A stretch of DNA of 64,000 bases from Brachypodium distachyon (Eukaryota; Streptophyta; Magnoliopsida; Poales; Poaceae): the NCBI RefSeq assembly GCF_000005505.3, contig NC_016135.3, positions 5,225,501 through 5,289,500 on the forward strand. Reading direction: 5' to 3'. Shown here in pieces: positions 22,507 through 35,300 of the stretch. The first letter of the stretch is position 1; every line of letters begins with the position of its first letter. The position numbers were made by a program, and so were the translations under genes. Below the pieces are notes generated by a model. That model was not told the DNA's origin. It ran no database searches and saw only the letters and a program-made list of their open reading frames with translations.

Positions 22507-24153
22507 ATGGCCCTAACTTGCTGCGAAGTCTACATGGTTGCAAACGAAGAAAGCAAGTGCCTCGGGGGCTCCCGAGGAAGAAGGAACCCTCATCAATCCG
22601 GACATCGCCACAAGCATGGTCGCCACGACGGAAGTCGCGGTCGCCCCTCCGCTACCGGCCGTCCCGGAAGGAACTGAGGTACTCGAAACCGTCGTAGGCG
22701 GTCCCTCGACCCTCACGAACGTAGTGGCAAGGATTGGCAAGCTGCGTACGATTGCCGCCCTTGCAGGGGATACGGAACTCGGCATGCCTCGCTCGATGGG
22801 CTTCGCGCCACCTTCCCTACAGCCGGTAGTGAACCTGCCCTCGGAACCTACAAGAGGAAACAATGTGGCATCGGGAGGATCCGCGCCAGAAAACCAAGGA
22901 GTCCCGGCCTACGACCCCTCCAACCCGGGATTACCTCCACTGGCGCTCGCCTCAATCGCCCAAGGAGCTCCTTAGTATCATCCTTATTGGGGGCTTCCGC
23001 CGCAAGGCGCTCTCCAAGTCGCACACACTCAATCTCAACCTCGCTTTGCAAGTGCCCCGCAAGCGCCCCTTGCTCCTCTTATCGGGGTCAAACAACGCGA
23101 CCACCAGGTACCACCTCAAGCTGCGCCTCGCGGGGAACGAGACCCCAGCGTGCATGGAAACGAGCAAGTGGCGGAAATCGGAGCCCGTGCCGGTGGCGAA
23201 AGGAATTCCCGTCGACGCTCCGACCCTCTAAGAAAACGCCGAGATCATTCTCCAAGCGACCCCTCTAGCGACGAAAGCGACGAGGGAGGACCTCGCCACC
23301 GAAGGAACCGAAAGAATCGGCCGACTTGCAACCCGCTCACGCAGGAGATCCAAGACGCGCCTTTTCCACCAAGGTTCAAGCCACCCACAATACGGCCGTA
23401 CGACGGGGAGTCAAATCCTCTTCAATTCTCAGATGTCTACTCCACAGCGATATGGGCCGCCGGGGGAGGTCCCGTCGAGATGTGCAACCTCTTTCCGCTC
23501 GCGCTCACCGGAATGGCACAAACTTGGTTTTATAACCTGCGGAAGAACTCCGTGCACTCGCGGGAACGCCTCCAAGAGGTCTTCATCGCCAACTTTCAAG
23601 GCAACTTCAAAGAGCCCGTGCAGGCTCACAAGCTATACGTCGTGAAACAAAAGCCGGGGGAATCCCTTCGAAGCTTCTTCGATCGCTTTGCGAAGGTACG
23701 GAGCCAAATCGCCAACCCGCCGTCGACCACCGTGATCGACGCTTGCATGCAAGGTTTTCTCCAAGGAGAAGTGAATCGGGCCCTAAGTCCTAACCCACCA
23801 AAGACGACCGAGGAGTTCTATCGAATCTTGCAAGGATATGCCTGGGGCGAAGAAGGGGACATCGCCAAAAAGGACGCGCCGCACGCCACTTCTGAAGGAG
23901 CTCCCTCGTCCGACAAACCCCCTGCGCCTACTTCGTCTTCCAAGAAGAAGAGGAGGTGGGGGAAAAAGGCCCCTGGCGACCAAGCCCGGAAGATCTTCGC
24001 CATCGAAGGACAAGCACCATCCCAAAAGACTTGGCAACCCAAGAAGCCACCTCGCCCCGCCGAGGGGGGAATTGGGAGATGCCTCATCCACAAATTGGCA
24101 AGCCACAGCACCGAAGAGTGCAACAATCTCATCGCAGCTCGTGAAGAGTTCTA
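22507..24153 (+). pseudogene. gag of gypsy element 1
   Basis: The gag region is broken over frames. A first part (22538-22975) is Pro/Ala-rich and ends in a stop. The second (23150-24153) contains the Retrotrans_gag core with MAQTWFYNLRKNSVHS and KPGESLRSFFDRF, then a Lys-rich segment and a CLIHKLASHSTEECNNL zinc-binding-like tail. The zinc motif is incomplete, C...H...C. The core is that of the Tat lineage of Ty3/gypsy. At least one frameshift separates the two parts. Confidence 0.8.
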
Positions 24154-24634
24154 GGCACGAATGCAAGCCCGGCGCAAGGATGAGAAGACAGCCGAGGCTC
24201 CACGCCCCGCCAACGTCCTTATCGCTGACCCAGCACCCAAGGAGGATAACCTCCCTTTCCAGGAACCCGCACATCACGTCGGAGTGATACTCGGGGGCTC
24301 CGCCACGGGACGGGGATCAAAGCGACAACGCAAGGAGTATGCTCGCGAAGTCAATGTCATGGGAACCTTCACCCCGACACCACCACCCAAGTGGGCGAGC
24401 GTGCCAATTGCCTTCACCGAAGAAGACACCAAGGGGATACGCTTCCCACATGATGACGCCCTCTTTGTGACGGAGATTGTTGCCAATTGTGAGCTCAAGA
24501 AGATTCTTGTGGATGGCGGAAGCTCTGCCTGTCCTATATCTGAGCACATTAAAGAAGCTGATGGAGCCAAAGGGGGGATACAAGAACGGCTCGCTTCAGC
24601 CATCCCTTTGTCCCCTCACTGGTTTCGTGCTGGG
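24154..24634 (+). pseudogene. Protease fragment of gypsy element 1
   Basis: The frame at 24161-24721 carries ELKKILVDGGSSA, the retropepsin active-site region of plant gypsy elements (D-G-G instead of D-T-G). The frame then runs into unrelated sequence at 24635, where a truncated Tekay LTR begins. RT and RNase H of this element are absent from the window; its integrase reappears at 35656. Confidence 0.78.
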
Positions 24635-26239
24635 GATCTGGTTGATCACCCAAATAAAATAAACCAAGTCATGTCACATGTTGCATTGCATCATAGCATA
24701 TCTTATTTTGTCGTGATGTGAATTGTGTGTTTATGTATGTGTATGTTTGTTTGTTCGTATAATTTGCTCGGAGAGCGAACCTTGTGAGTGTGACGAGTGT
24801 TTGAACTCCAACTGCTACCAAGGCAAGTTTACTTTGATCATTATCCTATTATTATTGTTTTAAAAAAAAATATTTATGCATTAGTGTTGCTTGTAGAAAT
24901 GCATGGATAGGATTATTACTCGTACTTATGCTAGCTATGATTTGACCTACTAGCGATAGGGTTACATTTGCCATGAATCCTCCACCAATAGCCACCGTGA
25001 TTAGTGTTGCTTAGCCATGCTATGTTAGTATACGTGGGAGAGAATCTCAATCACCGTGAAATGATGATGTGGAGTGATTTTGGAAACTTGGCAAAACAAC
25101 CCTAATGAACCATCCTGGGTGGACTGCTTTGAGATTTTGAGATGTTATGCGATGCCAGGTCCATTTCTATGGGTCCCTCTGAGTCGAGTCTCCGTGGATT
25201 CGGAGATGGATCGTCCATGGACGTCTCCCCGTGGATTCAGGGAGCGCTTGCGTCGCAAATGTGGAATGCCGCCTGGGGTATCAGAGACTGGACTAGTTTC
25301 CTGTTTAGTAGCTTCCAGTACAACCACAAGCTAAATGGGCTCTGGCTGGATGGAGTAAGAAATATGAACCCAGATCCGAGGGATTGTATTGAGGTAGTTG
25401 TGTAGGTGGGAGCGCGGGTCCCTCAGGTGGTCTGGGGGAATATGTTCTGAAAATTCTTGAAGTCGATGCCGTTGCTACTCTACTCTGAGGACAGCAAGGG
25501 ATTAACACCTCTCGAGAGTGTCAAACTAAGTACTTAGCCGTGTCCCCGGTTACGGACAATTATGAGCAACTAGATTTGGGGGCTGTAAGTAAGGTCTCAC
25601 TCATTCCAATTTCTAAATAAAATGAATGGTTTGAACTTGGGTTTAGGAGCATTGATGTATCTACTCGATGTCCTTAGATTAATAGGAGCATCGGTGTTTC
25701 TACCCGGTGTCCATTAGTTAACAATATTGTAACATTCAATTGTAGTAAGATAAATTATGTTTTGCTACTACGCCAAAAAGCCTGAACCCCAATACACCTC
25801 AATTGCATATACTTGTTAGGTTTGTTATAACTTCCAGCTGAACTGGCCAATACATTCAATGTATTGATCACGTAGTGGCTGCAATTAATAATGCAGGTGA
25901 ATCTGACGAAGAGTGAGGTTCGTCGATGTTCTTTGGGTCATGTGCTTACATTCCAACATGCTCTCTCCTTTGGGAGTAGTAGTGACCCATTTACTCCACC
26001 TTTTTCCGCTGCCGTTTGTGAAATAATATTTTATTATCTTGAAACTCTCTTTGTTATGCTAACCCAAGGGGTTATGCAGGTTTGTAGGTACAATTAAATT
26101 CTGGATGATGCAATGTAACAAAGTACTTTGACCTTTGTATCTTGGTATTACATCTTGAAACTGTGTGTGCTAGTGAGTCGATCCAGGGACTAGCACAATA
26201 AGCACAGAGATCGAACCCTGTACGGGGGCGGTCGCTTCA
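24635..26239 (+). repeat. 5' LTR of Tekay element 2, 5'-truncated
   Basis: From GATCTGGTTGATCACCC onward this matches the second half of the 3' LTR (34079-35655) closely to the end GGTCGCTTCA. The 3' LTR is 3.28 kb, so about 1.7 kb of the 5' LTR is missing. Differences between copies include the insertion or loss of a roughly 60-bp block at 25332-25395 and of a 30-bp block at 34892-34921. Confidence 0.87.
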
Positions 26240-26241
26240 GA

Positions 26242-26254
26242 TGGTATCATAACA
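26242..26254 (+). other. Primer-binding site (initiator tRNA-Met), degenerate
   Basis: TGGTATCATAACA directly after the LTR is two changes away from the canonical TGGTATCAGAGCA complementary to initiator tRNA-Met. The intact form is seen in element 3 at 38896. Confidence 0.75.
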
Positions 26255-26335
26255 ATGTGTTGCCTGTAGGAACGTGACCCTAGCTTGGATTAGGATAAGA
26301 CCAAACCTTAGGATTATTTCTTATCCCTATCTGTT

Positions 26336-26338
<3 letters not shown>

Positions 26339-26380
<42 letters not shown>
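26339..26380. repeat. (TA)n microsatellite
   Basis: About 20 TA units lie in the untranslated leader of element 2. The equivalent region of element 3 (39003-39010) lacks the expansion. Confidence 0.9.
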
Positions 26381-26382
<2 letters not shown>

Positions 26383-26760
26383 ATTCCTTATCCCTATTCA
26401 TCTAAATCATTGCATTTATATCTTACATATGCATGACATGGTTGTTGATTTATTTTACATATACACAAAATACTATGTCTTATACCACAGATGCATGTTT
26501 CTTTTATTATACCACATATGCATGTTTATTTTATTATACCACTGATGCATATTTGTTTTCTTATACCATCGACCACTATAATCATGTTGCCATGTTATCC
26601 ACGTATTTTTATGAATTCAATTTTATTTAGCAATTCCACCATTTATATTAATTTTTATCACCTTATTCCCACTCTACTATCTTTTATTTTATTTTACTTA
26701 CATCCGACCATTTGATCATGTTACTGATACTCTCTTACCTTTCCTTCTTGTTTTCTATAG

Positions 26761-27672
26761 ATGGGAAGCCCAACACCTTTTGGCAATGTGCTGCCATTTA
26801 CCAGAGTCTACTACCCCTCCATGGACGACGAGCAGTTGTTCAGTGTCCCTTTGGCGGCACTGTGTGTGTCTCTTGACCTGCCACCACCCAGGTTCAGAGG
26901 CCGAGTCGAGCCCGCCGTGCCAGAAGGATGGCAGCCACGGTGGGAGATTGAGGCGAAGATCCGCGGGCGTGAGATCGCGCCTGCTACTCCGGATATCACC
27001 TTCATCGACCGCTACCCCACCTTCAAGCAAGGCCTTCAGTTTGCCATGCAGTGCGCCTTCGCGCGGGTGTGCCGGGACTATCGGCACGAGTTTCCCGAGG
27101 ACTCCCCTTTCTGTCTCTTTGGAAGGCGGAACCATGCATGCTCGGCCGTGGCAACAACCAATGACGAGGATGCAACCCCGGTGACGACCCACTTCGAGAA
27201 CATGGAGGCAAACACAGTGGACTTGGAGTCTTGCCTCGAGCACGAGATGACCAGGGCTGACATAGCCGAGGAGCAGGTCGGTAATCTAATGGGAGAGAAG
27301 ACCTAGTGGCAAGAGGACAAGACATTATTGCAGAACACTGCCCTCAACATGGAAGGAGTCATTGATCAGTTGCTCTATGAGAGGGACCAAGCTTGCTACT
27401 ACCGTGAGAAGTTCAAGACGTTCCTCGAAGCCACCGCCGCAACCGAACCCGCAGATGCGAGAGATCAACCCCGCTATTACAACGAGCAGTTTAAGGCTTT
27501 CACCGAAGCTGAAGCCGCCGCCGTAGCCGCCGCTGAAGTAGCACCCGCAGCCGAGCCAGCTGCCGCACCAGCGCCAGACCAGGCCCCACCTCCGCCGCAG
27601 GATCAGGAGGTGGTACCTTAGGAGGAGGGAGTGCCGACCAAGGAGGAGGTGCCCCAGGAGGTCCCATCGTGA
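26761..27672 (+). pseudogene. Extra ORF upstream of gag in Tekay element 2
   Basis: A frame of about 300 codons begins MGSPTPFGNVLPFTRVYYPS at 26761 and ends at 27672, interrupted by TAG at 27304-27306 and 27619-27621. Element 3 carries the same protein at 39368-40246. Order of parts: a conserved N-terminal region with GWQPRWEIEAKIRGREIAP and CRDYRHEFPEDSP, then a coiled coil (about residues 150-220), then an Ala/Pro-rich tail (PAPDQAPPPPQ). It is not gag: the true gag starts at 27821 in a different frame. I recognise no named domain. Extra ORFs are known in some plant gypsy lineages, but I cannot assign a role. An RNA-binding, structural or regulatory function is conceivable. Confidence 0.8.
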
Positions 27673-27820
27673 ACAAGTGTGATTTGCTATATTTTCCAAA
27701 ACTTTTTTATGAATGACCGAGTGTATGATTGAAATATGCTTGAGTTAATATCTTGTTTTGGGGGTTTAGTTATCCTTAGCTCTATTCTATCTGTTTCCTC
27801 ATCTATGCTACCCTAAACAG

Positions 27821-29007
27821 ATGCCTCCGAAATGCCAGAACCCCACCAACAATGCCGAGGCTAACAACGCCGAAGCGGAAGGAAATACTGCAACCATACA
27901 ACAACTGTTGGCCGCCCAGACCCAATTCTTCCAGCCGATTACTCAGCAACTGGCCAACAACAACAACGCCAACCACCAACAGAATCCGAACAACAACCAG
28001 CAACACCACCCTCCACAAGTGGATATGCTGACCAGGTTCTTGCGTTTGCGTCCACCCACTTTCTCCAGCTCACCTGAGCCAATTGTGGCGGACGACTGGC
28101 TCCGCTCAGTTAACAAGAACTTGGTGACAATCAATTGCACCGAGGAAGAGAAGGTGAGATTTGCAGCTCACCTATTGGAAGGACCAGCTGCATCCTGGTG
28201 GGAGAACTACCAGATCACCACCCCCATCGAGCATGTCACCTGGGATATGTTCCAAGAAGCTTTCCGCACCGCCCATATCTCAGCGGGGGTGCTCAATTTG
28301 AAGAAGAAAGAATTTCTGCGGCTCAGGCAGGGAAGCCGCACAGTGGTCGAGTTCATGGACCAGTTCAACAGCCTCGCCCGCTATGCGCCGGATGAGGTGA
28401 ACATGGATGCTAAGCGCCGAGAGAGATTCTTGGATGCGCTGAACGGTGAACTTTCCGTTCAGTTAGCAGTTGCATACACTCCCACCTACCAATCGCTAAT
28501 TGACAAGGCGATTGTGTTGGAGAACAAGCTCCATCAAATGGAGAACCGCAAGAGGAGACTCCACCAGGGAGGCTCTCACGCGGGCCACATCAGAAACCAC
28601 GCACCACCCAGGACGGCAGTGGTAGTTCGTCTGTGCACAGGGCCGGGGGCCACAACGACAGGCGCAGTGGAGGGTATGGCCATCAGAACCGCCATGCCGA
28701 CAATAGCAGCAACAAGCACCAACACCAGCAACAGCAGCAACGCCCGAGGATCCACAACGGGAACGGTAACCACAACGGAAGTGGGAACCAGAATGGAAAT
28801 GGAAAGGGCCACACCAACGACAATGGCGCCGGACAGAAGCGTAACCCTGGCAGGGACATGAGCCAGGTGGAGTGCTTCAAGTGCCACAAGATGGGGCACT
28901 ACTCCAACGACTGCCCGGAAAGAATGGGAGGGAATGCGGTTAAACCAAACCCATTCCAGAAGGGCAACGTGAACCACATCGACGTGGAAGAGATCACCGA
29001 GGAGTAA
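27821..29007 (+). pseudogene. gag of Tekay element 2
   Basis: The frame starts MPPKCQNPTNNAEANNA. The Retrotrans_gag core follows (PIVADDWLRSVNKNL, AASWWENYQ, SRTVVEFMDQFNSLARYAP). At about 28600 the coding frame shifts into a second frame carrying an Asn/His/Gln-rich linker and a single CCHC zinc knuckle, CFKCHKMGHYSNDC (28877-28918). The frame ends at TAA 29005-29007; pol continues in the same frame directly after. This is a normal gag layout for a chromovirus, disabled by the one frameshift. Confidence 0.9.
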
Positions 29008-32000
29008 GGTATAGTCATCGGTACCTTTAGCATTAATTCTTTTAAAGCTTTAGTACTGTTTGATACCGGTGCATCTCATTCATTCATATCAAGAGGATTT
29101 GTGCATCAAAATGGATTACCTGTTAGCATACTAGACAACCCCATGAAGGTAAATTCACTAGGGGGAGAATTGATAGCCGCCTATGACAGCCGTGGGCTAA
29201 GTTTGGAAATAGGGAAACACACATTCCTCACGGACCTAATAATAATAGGGTCCAAGGGATTGGATGTCATCCTAGGAATGGATTGGTTGGCCAAGTACGA
29301 GGGACTCATAGATTGTGTCAGAAGAACCATCACCCTCACCACCCCAGAGAATAAGAGAATCCATTTCAAGTCTGCTCTTGAACTAAAGAGACCTAAGGTC
29401 AATTCTCTTAAGGGGGTTAGCCTGGACGAGGTTCCAATAGTGAATGAGTATCCGGATGCCTTCCCGGAAGAGTTGCCAGGTATGCCACCAGACTGTGATG
29501 TGGAGTTTCTCATCGAATTTATGCTTGGAAGTGGACCCATAGCCAAGAGACCTTATAAGATGGCTGTGGATGAATTGAAAAAATTGAAGAAGCAGTTGGC
29601 TGAGCAGTTAGCGAAAGGTTTCATTCGCCCCAGTTCATCACCATGGGGAGCACCTGTCCTGTTTGTGGAGAAGAACGACAAGAGCCAACGGATGTGTATT
29701 GATTATCGGTCACTAAATGGGGTGACGATAAAGAATAAATATCCCTTACCTATCATCAACGATCTTTTCGACCAGTTGGAAGGAGCCTGTGTGTTCTAAA
29801 AGATCGATCTGCGATCAGGGTATTTTCAGCTGAAGATCCGAGAGATGGATATCCCCAAAACGGCCTTCACCACTAGGTATGGACTGTATGAGTATACCGT
29901 GATGCCATTTGGTTTGACCAATGCACCTGCATACTTTATGAACATGATGAACAAGGTTTTCATGGAATATTTGGACAAGTTCGTCGTTGTATTCATCGAC
30001 GATATTTTGGTTTACTCCAAGAGCAAGGAAGAACATGAGTAGCATCTGCGCATGATTTTGGAGAAGCTGAGAGCGCACAAGTTGTACGCCAGATTCAGCA
30101 AGTGCAACTTTTGGTTCTCAGAAGTCAGCTTCCTTGGACACATAGTGTCAGGAGCCGGAGTAGCTGTTGACCCGGCTAAGGTGACAGCTGTTACAGAATG
30201 GGAGTCACCCAAGAACGTTGGAGATATCCGCAGTTTTCTAAAACTCGCTGGATATTATCGGAGATTCATTGAGAAGTTCTCCAAAATTGCAAAACCCATG
30301 ACTGAACTACTAAAGAAAGAGAAGAACTTTGCCTGGAACGAGAAATGTGAAGAGAGTTTCCAGGAGTTAAAGAAGAGATTGGTGTCCGTACCTATTCTTG
30401 TATTACCAAACCTGCAAGAAGACTTTCAAGTTTATTACGACGCTTCACGTCAAGGTTTGGGAGGAGTGCTAATGCAGGGAGGAAGAGTTGTAGCTTACGC
30501 TTCGCGGCAACTAAAGAGCCACAAAGGCAACTACCCTACGCATGATTTGGAGTTGGCCTCAGTAGTGCACGCCTTGAAGACTTGGAGACACTACCTGATG
30601 AGGAAACACTGTGAGTTGTTCACAGATCACAAGAGCCTAAAGTATATATTCACCCAGAAGGAATTGAATCTGAGATTGCGGAGATGGTTGGAAGTGATAA
30701 AGGATTATGACCTGAATCTGCAATACCATCCCGACAAGGCTAATGTTGTAGCCGATGCATTGAGCCGCAAAGGCTATGTAAATGGACTGACAGCTGCGGA
30801 ATTACCGCCAGAGTTGTGCAAAATGTTCAAGGACCTGAGACTAGAAATTGTACCGGAAGGACATTTGGCCACTTTGGAAGTACAACCCACTTTGCTGGAC
30901 AGGATCAGAAAAGGACAGAAGGGCGACTCATAAATAAATGATATAAAAGAGAATATGGTTGCCGAGAAAGCAAAGAATTTTCGTGAGGATGACCAAGGAA
31001 CCATATGGTTCAGTAAACGCATTTGTGTACCGCAGGATCTGGAAATCAGGAAGCTGATTTTACAAAAAGCCCATGACTCACCGTACTCAATCCACCCTGG
31101 GAACACAAAAATGTATATGGAAGTAAAGGAGACATTTTGGCTGTCCAGATTAAAGCAAGACATCGCAGAATTCATTGCGCTGTGCGATGTGTGCAGCAAA
31201 GTTAAAGCCGAATACCAGAAGCCAGCAGGATTGCTACGACCACTGCCAATATCAGACCGGAAGTGGGATAAAGTTGGCATGGACTTTATCACCGGTTTAC
31301 CAAGAACCAGATCAGGATATGACTCCATTTGGGTAGTGGTTGATCGTTTGACCAAGGTTGCCCACTTTATACCGGTAAAGACCACTTACACCAGCGCCCA
31401 GTTAGCGAAACGCTACACGTCCAGAATCGTGTGCCTACGAGGAGTACCCAAGGAAATAGTTTCAGACGGAGGTACTCAGTTTACCACAAGATTTTGGGGA
31501 CAACTTCATGAGTCTCTAGGAATGAGACTAGAGTTCAGCACAGCTTTTCATCCGCAGACGGATGGACAGACCGAGAGGGTAGATCAGATCCTTGAGGATA
31601 TGTTGAGAGCCTGCGCTCTAGATTATGGATCCAGTTGGAATGACAACCTGCCGTATGCAGAATTTTCATACAACAACAGCTTCCAAGCCAGCATAGGAAT
31701 GTCACCGTTTGAAGCTTTGTATGGAAGGAAGTGCAGAACACCATTGTTATGGGATGGTGTAGGAGATCGTAGCCTATTCGGCCCGGATATGATAAATGAT
31801 GCCGAGGAAAAGGTTAGGCTCATCCGAGATCGACTGAAGGTAGCTCAGTCAAGGCAAAAGAGCTACGCGGATACCAAACATAGGAAAGTTACCTACGAGG
31901 CTGAAGATAGAGCGTATCTCAGAGTTTCACCGATACGCGGAGTCAAGAGGTTTGGAATAAAAGGAAAGCTAGCACCCCGTTTCATTGGAGCTTTCAAGAT

Positions 32001-32367
32001 CTTGTCACACCAAGGAGAGGTGGCCTACAAATTGGACTTACCGGAAGCATTGTCGAATGTTCACAATGTCTTCCATGTGTCGCAACTGAAGAAGTGTCAT
32101 CCCGAGATGGCCGAGACACCACTGAAGGATACGATACCACTAAAGGAAGTCCAACTACAGAGTGACCTAACCTATGAGGAGAAACCGATCAGAATCTTGG
32201 ATACAGCCGAGAGACATACCCGATCCAAGACCATCAAATTCTGCAAGGTTCAGTGGGACCATCACACTGAAGAGGAAGCCACATGGGAACGCGAAGATGA
32301 TCTTCGAGAAGACCACCCACACCTCTATGCTAGCCAAACCGAATCTCGAGGACGAGATTCATCTTAA
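29008..32367 (+). pseudogene. pol of Tekay element 2: PR, RT, RNase H, INT, chromodomain
   Basis: A single frame runs the whole length, broken by stops at 29797-29799, 30040-30042 and 30931-30933. Domains in order: retropepsin with [12 protein letters not shown] (about 29050); reverse transcriptase with [20 protein letters not shown] and the catalytic FIDD box (29990-30010); RNase H with YYDASRQGLGG and FTDHKSL; integrase with an HHCC-type region and the D-D-E residues in MDFITGLP, DGGTQFT and DGQTERVD; and a C-terminal chromodomain with VQWDHHTEEEATWE (about 32250-32320). The chromodomain assigns it to the chromoviruses, and the LTR/PBS type fits Tekay/Del. Apart from three stops the catalytic residues are intact, so degradation is recent or light. 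Confidence 0.93.
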
Positions 32368-32379
32368 GGGGGTTAGGTC
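32364..32379 (+). other. Polypurine tract of element 2
   Basis: TTAAGGGGGTTAGGTC immediately precedes the 3' LTR start TGTAACATCCC and is the plus-strand primer region. The inverted copy at 37737-37760 keeps the same motif. Confidence 0.8.
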
Positions 32380-35300
32380 TGTAACATCCCAAATTTTCAA
32401 ACCCTTTCATATGCATTGCACTCATGAGCATCATGCCACAATTGCATATTTGAATCAAATTTGAATTCCAAAAAGGCTTTTAAAAGGAGTTTTATTTCAT
32501 TTTAAACCCCAGTATTTCACCCATTTGAGCTTTGGATTTTAAACCAATAGGGTTTATTTACAAAAGGGAGTTTATTTTATAAATAAGCTATCCCATAATT
32601 TTTGGGTATTTATTTGGAGTTGAAAAATTATTTTATTTAAATTATTACAAAGCCCTAAAGGCATTTATAGGGCAAATGTATTTTTATATATTTTATTTGG
32701 AAGGGGAATTACTCCAAAAGACAAATCATATTGTAATATGATTTTAAAAAAATTCTGAAATTTATTTGGATCAATTTGGAGTTCACAATCAAAAGTTACG
32801 AAGGAAAAACAGAAAAAGAAAAAGGGAAAAGGAAAAAAAGAAAAGAGAAAACCGGACCGGCCCGGCCAAATGGGCCGAACCAGCCCAGTTCTGCCGCGCC
32901 CGAACCGCCCGAGCCGGCCCAGCCCGCCACGCGCGTGCCCGAGCCACTGGCGCGTGGGACCCATGCGTCAGGGTCGTCTTACCCGAAGGAAAGAGCCGGG
33001 AATCACGCGGGTGACGCCTGCGCGCCCGTCTCGCTGCCGACGCCGCGCCCCGTCCCCTCCGTGCCTCCCGCAGCTTGCCAAGCACGGCCCTATAAAGCCC
33101 AAGCTCCCCGCACTATTTCCCCTCTCACAATTTCACAAACCTAGCGCCCACGCTGCGGAAATCGCTCGCCGGAGTCGCCACTGCCACTGCCGCATTTTCG
33201 CTCGCCGCCGACGTCACGGTGAGACATCCTCACCGCCACCCGCCTCTCTCTCCTCCTCGCGGACCTTTTGACGCGCTTAGTTTGGTTCTTGGTGCACCGC
33301 AGCCCGATCTTCGCCGACGACCGAAGCTCTACCGCCCGTCGCCCCGCCTCAGACGACCTAGGCGACGACCCCGTCGCACCCGAGCCTCGCCGACCCCTTC
33401 ATCGACTCCGTCTCGCTGCGCCGCGTCGTCCCCGCCACTTTCCGAGCCTGTAGCCTCGCCGGAACGCCCCACGCCGCCGCGGCCTGAGCTCGTGCCGTCG
33501 CCGGAACCCTAGTGGCGCCGTCGGTAAGCCATGTTCAATCTCAGCCGTCCGTTCTTCATCAACGGTTAGGATTAGATCCTACTAATTCCTTTAAGTGAAC
33601 CGATACCGCCCAATCAGAGCGTGACACGTGGCACTTTAATAGAAAACGGAAATGTAAATTTTATTGGCTGATAAATTGAAAGGCACTTTTGCAGAAAAGC
33701 CCCCGAAACTTCAAACTTTCATAACTTTTAAACCTTTTGGCCAAATTTGACAAATTTTACCTTTCTGGAAAGCTCTTGACCTGTAGAATCTTTTAAATTT
33801 AAGTTTGAATAAATTAGCCTCAGTCAATTTACAGAATAGGGTTTAATGCCATTTAATTCATAACTAATTATTTACAAAAAATTTTAATTGAAACCAGTGC
33901 CCAAAAATTTGTTTTATTGTCCTCTGTTCATTGGGACAAAGAAATAAATATTTTGAATTACATTATTTGGCTGATGGCAACAAAACCTTAATTTAGGGTT
34001 TTAATCCCTTGTTTTTGCTTTTTGTTTTTAAACTAATGCACTATTTTTTAATTGCTAATACTTTGGATCAGATTTATGATCTGGTTGATCACCCAAATAA
34101 AATAAACCAAGTCATGTCACATGTTACATTAAATCATAGCATATCTTATTTTGTCGTGATGTGAATTGTGTGTTTATGTATGTGTATGTTTGTTTGTTCG
34201 TATAATTTGCTCGGAGAGCGAACCTTGTGAGTGTGACGAGTGTTTGAACTCCAACTGCTACCAAGGCAAGTTCACTTTGATCATTATCCTATTATTATTT
34301 AAAAAAAAATATTTATGCATTAGTGTTGCTTGTAGAAATGCATTGATAGGATTATTACTCGTACTTATGCTAGCTATGATTTGACCTACTAGCGATAGGG
34401 TTACATTTGCCATGAATCATCCACCAATAGCCACCGTGATTAGTGTTGCTTAGCCATGCTATGTTAGTATACGTGGGAGAGAATCTCAATCACCGTGAAA
34501 TGATGATGTGGAGTGATTAGTGTTGCTTAGCCATGCAAAACAACCCTAATGAACCATCCTGGGTGGACTGCTTTGAGATTTTGAGATGTTATGCGACGTC
34601 AGGTCCATTTCTATGGGTCCCTCTGAGTCGAGTCTCCGTGGATTCGGAGATGGATCGTCCATGGACGTCTCCCCGTGGATTCGGGGAGCGCTTGCGTCGC
34701 AAATGTGGAATGCCACCTGGGGTATCACAGACTGGACTAGTTTCCTGTTTAGTAGCTTACAGTACAACCACAAGCTGGAGGTAGTTGTGTAGGTGGGAGC
34801 GCGGGTCCCTCAGGTGGTCTGGGGGAATATGTTCTGAAAATTCTTGAAGTCGATGCCGTTGCTACTCTACTCTGAGGACAGCAAGGGATTAACATGTCGA
34901 TTTCTTGTGGGGAATGTGTACAACCTCTCGAGAGTGTCAAACTAAGTACTTAGCCGTGTCCCCGGTTACGGACAATTATGAGCAACTAGATTTGGGGGCT
35001 GTAAGGAAGGTCTCACTCATTCTAATTTTTAAATAAAATGAATGGTTTGAATTTGAGTTTAGGAGCATTTATGTATCTACTCGATGTCCTTAGATTAATA
35101 GGAGCATCGGTGTTTCTACCCGGTGTCCATTAGTTAACAATATTGTAACATTCAATTGTAGTAAGATAAACTATGTTTTGCTACCACGCCAAAAAGCCTG
35201 AACCCCACTATACCTCAATTGCATATACTTGTTAGGTTTGTTATAACTTCCAGGTGAACTTGCCAATACATTCAATGTATTGACCACGTAGTGACTGCAA

